From Phaeovulum sp. (lineage in GTDB: Bacteria; Pseudomonadota; Alphaproteobacteria; Rhodobacterales; Rhodobacteraceae): a DNA stretch of 37,432 nucleotides. Of the stretch, positions 9,102-14,821 are shown piece by piece. The notes under the pieces were generated by a model. That model had not been told where the DNA came from and searched no databases. It was given only the letters and a program-made list of their open reading frames with translations. Position 1 is the first letter of the stretch. Each line of letters begins with the position of its first letter. Where the stretch lies: positions 1 to 37,432 of the forward strand of contig NZ_JAUXPI010000011.1 in the NCBI RefSeq assembly GCF_030684035.1, written 5' to 3'. Both the position numbers and the translations under genes were made by a program.

Positions 9102-10040
9102 TCAGCCGACGCGCGGCAATTGTGGTGGCGCATGCAGCGGCACCCTGTCGCTGCCGTCGGCGCGCAGGCAGCCGAGCCGCGCGAACGGATGTTCCAGCAC
9201 CGCCTTTGCGGCGTTCACCGCGTCGCTGGCGTTCAGCCCGTCGTCGATGCGCTCGTCAAAGCTCAGCCGCAGATGCAGCACCTGGCGCACCACCACCGCG
9301 CCATTTTCCACCATCGGCATCGGCGCGATCTTGCCGGCCACCACGAACACCGGGCAATTGCCCCATTCGTAGAGGTGATGATAGCCGGGGCGCATGTCGA
9401 TGCTGCCCAGATTGGCGAGGAAGGCGCTGCAATAAAGCGGGTCGCGGTCGATGAAGGATGCCGGCAGAAGGTTGTGCGCATCAAGCCATTTCAGCACCGC
9501 CACGGTCAGCGCCAGAAGCGGGCGCGGCAGCGCCAGCGTCAGCCGCAGCTCGCTGTCGGTATAGGTACGCCGCCCCGAACGCTCGACCGCAATCAGCCGC
9601 TGCACGGCGTGGTGCAGATCGTCGAACACCCAGCCATCATCGACGGTGAGGTGCACCCCTGAAACCTCTGCCCCACGGTCTTTCTTGCGGCGCAGCGCCG
9701 AAAACGAAAGCTTGCGCGCGTGGCGCTGATAGAGCCTGCGCCCGACCAGAAAGCGGTTGAGCCTGGGCACCTCGTCAAGCGCCACGGCGATTGCCGCGAG
9801 CAGGCAATCGGTGACATCGACATCCTTGCCAAGTTCGCGCGAGGCCTCGATATAGGCAAGTAACTGCTCGGCCTGAACATATTCATCGTAATAGGTGATG
9901 GCGCTGTTCGGCTTGGGCGCAAGATAGGGCAGCATCTGCCGGTAGGGGTGGGTTTTCACCAACGTGCCATCGCTGCGCGTGGTTTTGCGTTCCGCCAGCA
10001 CCCAAAGCAGCGAAACCGCCGCCAGTAACCACCCCAGCAT
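9102..10040 (-). CDS. Membrane-anchored E2-like (2-oxoacid dehydrogenase) acyltransferase homologue
   Basis: A 312-residue protein resembling the catalytic domain of lipoate acyltransferases (CAT-like fold) without lipoyl or E1/E3-binding domains. The features are FLANLGSIDMRPGYHHLYEWG (compare the conserved E2 'sNlG' strand) and LRLSFDERIDDGLNASDAV near the C-terminus, which aligns with the catalytic DHRxxDG motif but has Glu where E2 enzymes have the active His. The first about 17 residues (GWLLAAVSLLWVLA) look like a membrane anchor. Loss of the His suggests a changed or lost acyl-transfer chemistry. The start at ATG 10040 has a GGGGGA leader. It is the last host protein gene before tRNA-Cys. 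Confidence 0.72.
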   Translation of the reverse strand: MLGWLLAAVSLLWVLAERKTTRSDGTLVKTHPYRQMLPYLAPKPNSAITYYDEYVQAEQLLAYIEASRELGKDVDVTDCLLAAIAVALDEVPRLNRFLVGRRLYQRHARKLSFSALRRKKDRGAEVSGVHLTVDDGWVFDDLHHAVQRLIAVERSGRRTYTDSELRLTLALPRPLLALTVAVLKWLDAHNLLPASFIDRDPLYCSAFLANLGSIDMRPGYHHLYEWGNCPVFVVAGKIAPMPMVENGAVVVRQVLHLRLSFDERIDDGLNASDAVNAAKAVLEHPFARLGCLRADGSDRVPLHAPPQLPRVG

Positions 10041-10209
10041 TCAATCCCCCAGCGGCGCGACCCATGGCGCGCCCTGCCCGGCCGCACCTGCACCGCCACT
10101 TTCACCGCATCGCCGGCGGTGGTGCAAGCAGGTTCGGTGCCGCCGACCGGTGTGCTGCCCCTTGCACCCCCCCCGCCCTTCCTTTATGTCTTTGCAACCT
10201 CGAAGGGCT

Positions 10210-10283
10210 GGCGGGTTGGCGGAGAGGTTACGCAGCGGATTGCAAATCCGTGAAGACCGGTTCGATTCCGGTACCCGCCTCCA
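10210..10283 (+). tRNA. tRNA-Cys (anticodon GCA)
   Basis: The cloverleaf is complete: acceptor GGCGGGT (10210-10216) pairs with ACCCGCC (10273-10279), the anticodon stem is 10235-10239/10247-10251 with GCA at 10242-10244, and the T arm is ACCGG-TTCGATT-CCGGT. The discriminator base is T as expected for tRNA-Cys, and CCA is encoded at 10281-10283. Because a phage integrase lies downstream, its 3' half is the likely attachment site. Confidence 0.95.
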
Positions 10284-10284
10284 A
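10236..10284. other. Probable prophage attachment site (att) in the 3' half of tRNA-Cys
   Basis: Tyrosine integrases commonly recombine in the anticodon-to-CCA half of a tRNA gene and restore it with the phage copy. Here phage-type sequence and the integrase gene begin directly after tRNA-Cys. The second att copy would lie beyond the right edge, so the core boundaries are inferred, not seen. Confidence 0.5.
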
Positions 10285-10329
10285 ACATTTCAAAGACTTG
10301 GGCGCACCCCTATTATTAGTTACGGTCGC

Positions 10330-10351
10330 GGTTTCACTTTGGTTTCACTTT
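10330..10351 (+). repeat. Tandem 11-bp direct repeat next to att
   Basis: GGTTTCACTTT occurs twice in immediate succession (10330-10340 and 10341-10351), 47 bases after the tRNA-Cys CCA. It is followed by a T-rich stretch. It could be a binding site of an accessory recombination protein. Confidence 0.6.
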
Positions 10352-10382
10352 GGCGTTTTTTCTTTGTTCCGCTTCGGAGGCG

Positions 10383-10401
10383 ACTCTGCAAATTGCGCAG
10401 T
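10383..10401. promoter_or_regulatory. Imperfect operator-like palindrome
   Basis: CTCTGCA-AAT-TGCGCAG has the 7-3-7 layout of the repressor operators near 13.0 and 13.5 kb (CTACGCA-N3-TGCGTAG) and matches the perfect palindrome at 10499-10517 except for two bases. Confidence 0.35.
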
Positions 10402-10498
10402 TTGCGCAGGCGGCGCTGGCAACGGCCGACGCGCTTCTGACGGTCGGCTCAGAGCCGTTGCTGGCGAGGTCAACGAAGGTTAGTGGCGCGGCACAGAG

Positions 10499-10517
10499 AC
10501 TGCGCAAATTGCGCAGT
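10499..10517. promoter_or_regulatory. Perfect operator-like palindrome
   Basis: ACTGCGCAA-A-TTGCGCAGT is a perfect 9+9 inverted repeat. Written as CTGCGCA-AAT-TGCGCAG it differs from the prophage operator consensus by one base in each half. No gene start is close by, so it may be a recombination-control or distal operator site. Confidence 0.45.
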
Positions 10518-10758
10518 ATCGGCACCCCGAACGGGTTGCCGGGACGTCATTTTCTGATGGTGCACCTTCGACCCTTGGCCGGAAGAATCTCCAGGCCGCC
10601 CGGTTCATTATCGGCATTTGGTCCGCCGCGACTTGCTTGCCCGACAGCTTTGGCGCCGCCTCGCGGTGGGTGTGGGGTAAGGGAGCACAAAGCGGGTGCT
10701 TTCTATTTGGTGGCCGCTCGCCCGTGGTCCAGTCCGAGGGGGGCGCTCCGATGCGTGC

Positions 10759-10846
10759 TTTTCGACGCTTTTGCAATTAGGTCGATTTTCGACAGTGCGG
10801 CAATTCTTGAGCCGACTTTCGACACTGATGAAGGTTTTTCGACAGA
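10759..10846 (+). repeat. Four direct repeats of TTTTCGAC type (possible integrase arm sites)
   Basis: TTTTCGACG (10759-10767), TTTTCGACAGT (10786-10796), CTTTCGACACT (10816-10826) and TTTTCGACAGA (10836-10846) share orientation and are spaced 27, 30 and 20 bases apart. They lie between the probable att site and int, where arm-type sites of lambda-like integrases are found. Confidence 0.55.
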
Positions 10847-11098
10847 TGGATGTTCCGCTACAGACGCCGGCGTTATTCCAAGATGAGCCGTTACCGGAAG
10901 GTGCAGAGCTTGTGGGCCGGGCCGCTTTGGTCGCTTTCCTCGGGGTAAGCTCGGGCGCAAGCGTCGGGATGGTGAATTCGCCAAGCTTACCGATGACGAG
11001 GTTGAATTGGCAGAGGGCATTGTCAAGGAAGCGTTCGACGGCTCCGTTAGTTGAGAGCGTGACGCTCGATGGCCGGAATAGGGCCGCGAACGGCGCCC

Positions 11099-12100
11099 CT
11101 ACCCTATCTCGCGCTTGGCTTGCGCGGACACGGCCCTTGCGCGCTGGCGCTGGGCGCCGGCGTATTTCACCACCATCGCCCGGCTCTTGTGGCCGGTGAT
11201 CGCTTGCAGCTCTTCATCGGTGGCACCCGCCGCCGCGAGATGTGATGCCGCCGTGTAGCGCCAGCCGTGGATGGTGTAGGCGACCGCGCCGATTTTGCGG
11301 CGCACCACCATGATCGGTTGCGCGGCACCCTGGTAGTTCAGGGCCTTGCCGTGCGGCCCGGTGGCAATCGTCGCGCCAACGCGTGGCAGCGCTTCAAGGT
11401 AGGCCCGAAGGCGTGGCGTGAAGGGTAGCCAGAGCCGGGTTCCGGTCTTGCCCTGTTTCACCGTGATGCCGTCGTCCTCGATATGGTCCCAGCACATTCG
11501 CAGCACGTCGCCAATGCGTTGACCGGTGCCGATTGCCAGCTCAAAGACCGTGCGCGGCACGCTGCCGAACGGGGCGGCTTCGGTAAAGGCGTCGATCATG
11601 GCATCTGGCCAGGGCCGGTGCATGCTGTCGGATTTGCTCTTGAGCAGCCGGATGCCCTTGGCGGGGTTATGGGTGATCCAGCCGAGGTCGATCGCCTGTT
11701 CAAAGAGCACCGACAGCACCTGGACGATGTAATTGGCAAAGCGCATCCGTGCGGCATTTTCGGCCTGCGCGCGGATCACGTGGCGGCGTTCCATGTTTTC
11801 GGGGCGCAGATCGCCGAATGTATCCTCGGCCCAGACCAGAACCTTGTCGTAGTCAACCTTGCTGCGGAACGCGAGGCGCTGCCATCGCGGGCTGCGGCGA
11901 TATTCAAGGATCAGGAGCTTGAAGGTCCGCTCGCTGCCCTTGGGCTTATGCCCGCCCCGCTTTGCCAGCACGTATTGTTGCAGAAAATCCGGGGCGTCCG
12001 GCGCGGGCAGCGGGGTGCGCCGGTCGTCGCGTTCGTAGTACCAGTAGATCTTGCTGCGCCCTGCCCTTTTGCGCAGAAACGGCAAATCACTGTGGTTCAC
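11099..12100 (-). CDS. Prophage tyrosine integrase
   Basis: A tyrosine recombinase expected to integrate and excise the prophage at tRNA-Cys. In the 333-residue protein the catalytic set is complete: R195 in GTGQRIGDVL, H278 and R281 in HGWR, H304 in TGHKS and nucleophile Y313 in VVKYAG. Residues about 55-150 look like the core-binding SAM-like domain. GTG 12100 was chosen as start because GGAGG lies six bases upstream; the open frame extends 17 codons further without such a site. It is the last gene of a leftward operon and overlaps the preceding 34-codon frame by 14 bases. Confidence 0.93.
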   Translation of the reverse strand: MNHSDLPFLRKRAGRSKIYWYYERDDRRTPLPAPDAPDFLQQYVLAKRGGHKPKGSERTFKLLILEYRRSPRWQRLAFRSKVDYDKVLVWAEDTFGDLRPENMERRHVIRAQAENAARMRFANYIVQVLSVLFEQAIDLGWITHNPAKGIRLLKSKSDSMHRPWPDAMIDAFTEAAPFGSVPRTVFELAIGTGQRIGDVLRMCWDHIEDDGITVKQGKTGTRLWLPFTPRLRAYLEALPRVGATIATGPHGKALNYQGAAQPIMVVRRKIGAVAYTIHGWRYTAASHLAAAGATDEELQAITGHKSRAMVVKYAGAQRQRARAVSAQAKREIG

Positions 12101-12191
12101 GCTTGGCCTCCGAAAGGTCGCGGGCGCGCTGGGCGGCGAAAACGCCTGCACCGGCGCCGGATTGGAAATTGGGGGGCCAGACGCGCATCAT
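12087..12191 (-). CDS. Very small phage protein upstream of int
   Basis: A 34-residue frame (MMRVWPPNFQSGAGAG then VFAAQRARDLSEAKREPQ) begins at an ATG that overlaps the stop of the preceding gene as ATGA, and its end overlaps the int start by 14 bases. No family is recognised. The overlap pattern suggests translational coupling that feeds ribosomes into int, so its translation may matter more than its product. Small size keeps confidence moderate. Confidence 0.4.
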   Translation of the reverse strand: MMRVWPPNFQSGAGAGVFAAQRARDLSEAKREPQ

Positions 12192-12355
12192 CGCTTGCCA
12201 AAGCTCGTCAGCTCAAATTCGTCGACCGGCACACTGCCCTGCAGAAACAGCTCGATCTCTCCATCGGGTCGCAGGATCGCGCGGTGAACTGTCTGGCCGG
12301 CCTCCTCGGCGGCGCGGATCGCCTTGCGGAGCTGTTCTGATTTTGGTGCACTCAT
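12188..12355 (-). CDS. Small phage protein, possible excisionase-position gene
   Basis: A 55-residue protein (starts MSAPKSEQLRKAIRAAEEAG, ends FELTSFGKR) with a strong Shine-Dalgarno, GAGGAG, six bases before ATG 12355. The N-terminal half is a likely amphipathic helix and the second half (VHRAILRPDGEIELFL) a likely beta hairpin. Excisionases often sit just upstream of int, but no winged-helix signature is visible, so this is a positional guess only. It is short but well supported by ribosome site and operon context. Confidence 0.65.
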   Translation of the reverse strand: MSAPKSEQLRKAIRAAEEAGQTVHRAILRPDGEIELFLQGSVPVDEFELTSFGKR

Positions 12356-12370
12356 GTGGTTCTCCTCGAG

Positions 12371-12490
12371 TCAGTTCAGGCGTGGAATGCCGGTCCAAGT
12401 CCAGTCGTTTTTTTGCGGCTCTTTTCTATTTTGTTTCAAGGCTTTGCCGACGCGGAACCCGATATGTGCAAAGCCCGCGGCACCGGTCAT
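12371..12490 (-). CDS. Small basic phage protein
   Basis: A 39-residue frame (MTGAAGFAHIGFRVGKALKQ ... WTWTGIPRLN) starts at an ATG sharing the ATGA overlap with the stop of the upstream 160-residue gene and ends 16 bases before the next gene. The middle is lysine/arginine rich (KALKQNRKEPQKN). No family is recognised. The overlap and fit in the operon are the evidence. Confidence 0.5.
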   Translation of the reverse strand: MTGAAGFAHIGFRVGKALKQNRKEPQKNDWTWTGIPRLN

Positions 12491-12969
12491 GATGCCCTGC
12501 GAAAGATGACCGCTAGCACCCGCGCACCGGCGGGCACCGTGCTGGGCCAGGTCGAAAGCACGACAACCCGGTGCAACTGCGCGGCGGTGGTTTCAGCGCT
12601 GATCATGGTTTGAAGCGTCGTGGTGGTGCCGCAGCGCAGCCGCACCTTGACCTCGACGGGGATGCCGCCGCCGGTGATGAGGCCCGGCGGCACCGGTCTT
12701 TCGACGCCATTTCCGCTTTCGTGCGCATGGGGGAGTTGCCCTGAGGCGGCCCCGAGCCAGCTTCGGACGAGTTCAGCCCGACTGGGCCCACGGGCATAGG
12801 CGCCGAGCACCGAGACCTCGAACATGTGGCTGGCGGTGCCGGGCGGGATCAGGGTGCCGCCGTGGCGCAGGCATGCCGAGGCCAGCGCCTGGAAGCGATC
12901 GGCCTCAGGCAAGCTCTTGACCGTGTGGATCAGGTGCCGCAGCGGGTGATGGACAAGGCTCTCGTGCAT
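12487..12969 (-). CDS. Hypothetical early leftward phage protein
   Basis: A 160-residue protein of unknown family, the first gene of the leftward operon below operators at 13012-13062. It begins MHESLVHHPLRHLIHTVKSL and is largely mixed alpha/beta in character, with no signal peptide or membrane segment. The C-terminal part (VEVKVRLRCGTTTTLQTMIS) looks like beta strands. No clear Shine-Dalgarno precedes ATG 12969. It is coupled to the next gene by an ATGA overlap. By position it corresponds to the lambda N/cIII/red region, but no similarity is claimed. Confidence 0.6.
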   Translation of the reverse strand: MHESLVHHPLRHLIHTVKSLPEADRFQALASACLRHGGTLIPPGTASHMFEVSVLGAYARGPSRAELVRSWLGAASGQLPHAHESGNGVERPVPPGLITGGGIPVEVKVRLRCGTTTTLQTMISAETTAAQLHRVVVLSTWPSTVPAGARVLAVIFRRAS

Positions 12970-13011
12970 GGTGCTGTGCTCGTGCTGCTTCGCATTTCGT
13001 TGAGCGCAGGC

Positions 13012-13034
13012 ATACTACGCATATTGCGAAGTAT
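13012..13034 (-). promoter_or_regulatory. Prophage operator (left, site 1)
   Basis: ATACTACGCA-TAT-TGCGAAGTAT is a 10+10 palindrome with one mismatch, core CTACGCA-N3-TGCGAAG. On the minus strand it reads TGCGTAGTAT toward the leftward operon, the same ten bases found in the rightward operator at 13551-13570. The contained TAGTAT is a candidate -10 element. Confidence 0.6.
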
Positions 13035-13045
13035 CAAGATACTTA

Positions 13046-13062
13046 TTACGCATTTTGCATAG
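13046..13062. promoter_or_regulatory. Prophage operator (left, site 2)
   Basis: TTACGCA-TTT-TGCATAG matches the 7-3-7 operator layout with two deviations. Its centre is 31 bases from left site 1. Confidence 0.5.
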
Positions 13063-13132
13063 CTACAGCTTGTCATAGGGTCAAAGCGCCAAGCTGTGAT
13101 ATGAAAACGAAACAGGAACACACGGTGCTGCC

Positions 13133-13306
13133 ATGGATGATTCGGAGGAACGGTTGAAATTGCTCAAGGAAGCCCGGAAATTATCCGGGTTGCCCTTGGA
13201 TTTCTGGGTCGATCTGACAGAGGGGCTGCCCTATAGTTCCTTGGTGATCCTGTGCGGCAAATCGTCGATCTTGCCGAAATACATGAACTCCAAGGTCAAT
13301 TCGTAG
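13133..13306 (+). CDS. Possible small protein overlapping the repressor tail
   Basis: A 57-codon frame (MDDSEERLKLLKEARKLSGL ...) starts at ATG 13133 and overlaps the last 76 bases of the repressor gene on the other strand. The first 35 residues look protein-like (charged helix, then LPLDFWVDLTEGLPYSSLV). No good ribosome site is present. The latter part may be only the antisense of the repressor end, so the call is weak. Confidence 0.28.
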   Translation: MDDSEERLKLLKEARKLSGLPLDFWVDLTEGLPYSSLVILCGKSSILPKYMNSKVNS

Positions 13307-13491
13307 GTTTTGCGCAGTTTTTTTGCGGCTTCCAGCGATAGCGGGCGCTTGCCGTTCTCGAACGGGCCATAGGTTTGCTCGGTCAGGCCGGCATGTTCAG
13401 CGAACTGGCGCTTGTTAAGCCCCAGAATCTCGCGGACCCGGCGCAGGCGGGTGCCGACAGCTTCGGGTTGATCTTCCATCTCTTCCAGCAT
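13231..13491 (-). CDS. Prophage repressor-like XRE/HTH protein
   Basis: An 86-residue lambda-repressor-fold DNA-binding protein. The helix-turn-helix is LNKRQFAEHAGLTEQTYGPF at about residues 25-44, followed by ENGKRPLSLEAAKKL, typical of XRE proteins. It has no C-terminal LexA-type protease domain, so induction would not be by RecA-stimulated self-cleavage. It is transcribed away from the Cro-like gene; operator 13505-13521 lies 14 bases upstream of its ATG 13491. A second ATG at 13479 is an alternative start. Together with the divergent gene it forms the likely lysis-lysogeny switch. Confidence 0.85.
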   Translation of the reverse strand: MLEEMEDQPEAVGTRLRRVREILGLNKRQFAEHAGLTEQTYGPFENGKRPLSLEAAKKLRKTYELTLEFMYFGKIDDLPHRITKEL

Positions 13492-13504
13492 GGCGGCATC
13501 CTAG

Positions 13505-13521
13505 CTATTCATTTTGCGTAG
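13505..13521. promoter_or_regulatory. Prophage operator (right, site 3)
   Basis: CTATTCA-TTT-TGCGTAG carries one perfect half-site and one degenerate half-site. It lies just upstream of the repressor start, placed to control repressor transcription. Confidence 0.5.
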
Positions 13522-13525
13522 CGCA

Positions 13526-13542
13526 CTCTGCATCTCGCGTAT
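13526..13542. promoter_or_regulatory. Prophage operator (right, site 2, weak)
   Basis: CTCTGCA-TCT-CGCGTAT fits the 7-3-7 layout with two mismatches per half. It lies between the two stronger sites, centres 21 and 25 bases apart, much like the three-site right operator of lambda. Confidence 0.35.
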
Positions 13543-13570
13543 TGCGCACTCTACGCAATCTGCGTAGTAT
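13542..13570 (+). promoter_or_regulatory. Rightward early promoter of the Cro-like gene
   Basis: TTGCGC (13542-13547) and TAGTAT (13565-13570) are separated by 17 bases. Initiation about seven bases downstream would fall at or next to ATG 13578, implying a leaderless transcript. The promoter is buried under the operator at 13551-13567. Confidence 0.45.
13551..13567. promoter_or_regulatory. Prophage operator (right, site 1, perfect)
   Basis: CTACGCA-ATC-TGCGTAG is a perfect 7+7 palindrome and the best match to the consensus. It occupies the spacer and part of the -10 of the rightward promoter, so binding should block it. Confidence 0.65.
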
Positions 13571-13577
13571 TTTGCGC

Positions 13578-13811
13578 ATGGACACCGTATCTGAATTCAT
13601 CGATGCCATCGGAAGGCAAGGCTTTGCCGAGCAGACCGGCTTTGCCCAGCAGTCAATCTCGCGGGCGATCTCGCAAAACGTGATGCCTGCGCGCTGGTAT
13701 CAGGCGGTGCGCGGGGTCTGCCTGTTGCGCGACATCACCGTGCCCGACCATCTGTTTCGCTGGGCGGATCGATGCGGTCTTGCCCAGCGCCGGGCAGAGA
13801 CTGCGCCATGA
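13578..13811 (+). CDS. Cro/YdaS-like phage regulator
   Basis: A 77-residue helix-turn-helix protein: FAEQTGFAQQSISRAISQN at about residues 15-33 followed by MPARWYQAVRGVC, like Cro/YdaS proteins of lambdoid prophages. It is expected to repress the repressor promoter during lytic growth. ATG 13578 was chosen because the frame upstream contains the operators; no Shine-Dalgarno exists and the predicted transcription start coincides with the ATG. It is the first gene of the rightward operon and overlaps the replication gene as ATGA. Confidence 0.78.
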   Translation: MDTVSEFIDAIGRQGFAEQTGFAQQSISRAISQNVMPARWYQAVRGVCLLRDITVPDHLFRWADRCGLAQRRAETAP

Positions 13812-14821
13812 GCCATTTTGCCACCAACTGGGCAATCCGGCAGCGCGGGCTGAAGCCCACCACCAAGATCGTGCTCTGGCATCTCAGCGACCGGCACAAC
13901 CCCGACTTCGGCTGCTTTCCCGCCCAGGACAGGCTGGCGCACGATTGCGAGATCAGCCGCGCCGCGCTGAATTCGCACCTGACGCTGCTGGAAGCGCGCG
14001 GCCTGCTGCGGCGCGAGCGGCGGATCGACCCCGGCACCAGACGGCAGATGTCGACCCGCTACATTCTGGCGTTCGAGGACGACTTCGGGCTGGGGCAGGA
14101 AGGTGCTGCGGGCGCTGGTCCGTGTCCAGATTCCGGACACGGACCAGATGGCGAGGAAATTCACGATTCCAGCGCGTTAGATCGGGTTGGGGGCGAAAAA
14201 CCGTGTCCAGAATCCAGACACGGACCCGTGTCGGGTTTTTTGGCCGGGCCGTGTCCAGAAAATTGCCAATCCCGTGTCCAGAATCTGGACACTAACCTTG
14301 TAAGGGAACCTTTAAGAGAACCAGTAAAGGAGGAGGAAGGCGCGCAGGCGCGCGATGCGGTTTCCGAGGAATTCTTCGGGGCGTTGCTGAACGTGCTGGG
14401 CTTTGCCCCCCGCCAGGAGCTGCCAGCTTGGTGGCAAGGTTGGCCGCCAAAGGAGCATGTCAGGCGCTGGCGCGACGAGTTGGGCCTGAGCGAGGATCGG
14501 ATCATTGAAGCGGCAGAGGTCAGCCGCAATGCCCACCCCAAGCCGCCAGATGGCCCCAAGGCGCTCGACCGGGTGATGGAACGTGCCGCCCAGTTCGACG
14601 CGCTGGCGGCGGCACAATCCAGTGGTCAGAAACCCAGGCGGGTGCGCAAGCGCGATGATGCCCCACGGCCCGGCCCCGATGAACTGGCCGCCTTCTTCGC
14701 CGACCTCGTGAACTCCGACCGGTTCCTACCCGCCAACACGATCAGCAATGCCATGCGCGACGCGATGCTGGCGCGGGGTCTGGTCACCCCCGAACGCCTG
14801 CGGATGCGAGGGGTGCGGTGA
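13808..14821 (+). CDS. Phage replication protein (lambda O-like position, winged-helix N-terminus)
   Basis: A 337-residue protein. Residues 1-95 form a winged helix as in phage replication initiators (TTKIVLWHLSDRHNPDFGCF, then DRLAHDCEISRAALNSHLTL and RRERRIDPGTRRQMSTRY). A proline/glycine-rich linker (about 100-165) is encoded by repeated DNA that looks like the origin, and the C-terminal half may contact a helicase loader. ATG 13808 overlaps the previous stop as ATGA; its own stop overlaps the next start as GTGA. The initiator role is inferred from domain, position and iterons. No helicase or loader gene follows, so host DnaB would be used. Confidence 0.7.
   Translation: MSHFATNWAIRQRGLKPTTKIVLWHLSDRHNPDFGCFPAQDRLAHDCEISRAALNSHLTLLEARGLLRRERRIDPGTRRQMSTRYILAFEDDFGLGQEGAAGAGPCPDSGHGPDGEEIHDSSALDRVGGEKPCPESRHGPVSGFLAGPCPENCQSRVQNLDTNLVREPLREPVKEEEGAQARDAVSEEFFGALLNVLGFAPRQELPAWWQGWPPKEHVRRWRDELGLSEDRIIEAAEVSRNAHPKPPDGPKALDRVMERAAQFDALAAAQSSGQKPRRVRKRDDAPRPGPDELAAFFADLVNSDRFLPANTISNAMRDAMLARGLVTPERLRMRGVR
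14115..14292 (+). repeat. Iteron cluster, probable phage replication origin inside the replication gene
   Basis: CCGTGTCCAGA occurs at 14120, 14201, 14249 and 14272. The copies at 14120, 14201 and 14272 are parts of inverted repeats; the first is CTGGTCCGTGTCC (14115-14127) with its exact complement at 14135-14147. The first three copies share the gene's reading frame but the fourth is 23 bases after the third and is read in another frame, so the conservation is at DNA level. Confidence 0.65.

Larger units (their letters stand above)
10284..11098. other. Non-coding attachment/regulatory region between tRNA-Cys and int
   Basis: No convincing gene is present in this 815-base stretch. It holds a tandem 11-bp repeat (10330-10351), two palindromes resembling the prophage operators (10383-10401 and 10499-10517), and four TTTTCGAC-type direct repeats (10759-10846). 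At 10884-11055 short plus-strand segments in two frames (starting MSRYRKVQSLW, then GRKRRDGEFAKLTDDEVELA to a stop at about 11055) look like a decayed small phage gene. The repeats fit integrase arm or accessory-protein sites. Confidence 0.5.

Noticed and set aside
10696-11199. A 167-codon plus-strand open frame before int
   Set aside because: Its C-terminal part is antisense to int, it has no ribosome site, and it covers repeat-rich regulatory DNA.
13508-13578. Extending the Cro-like gene upstream to a start near 13542
   Set aside because: The upstream codons run through operators and the promoter; ATG 13578 fits the predicted transcription start.
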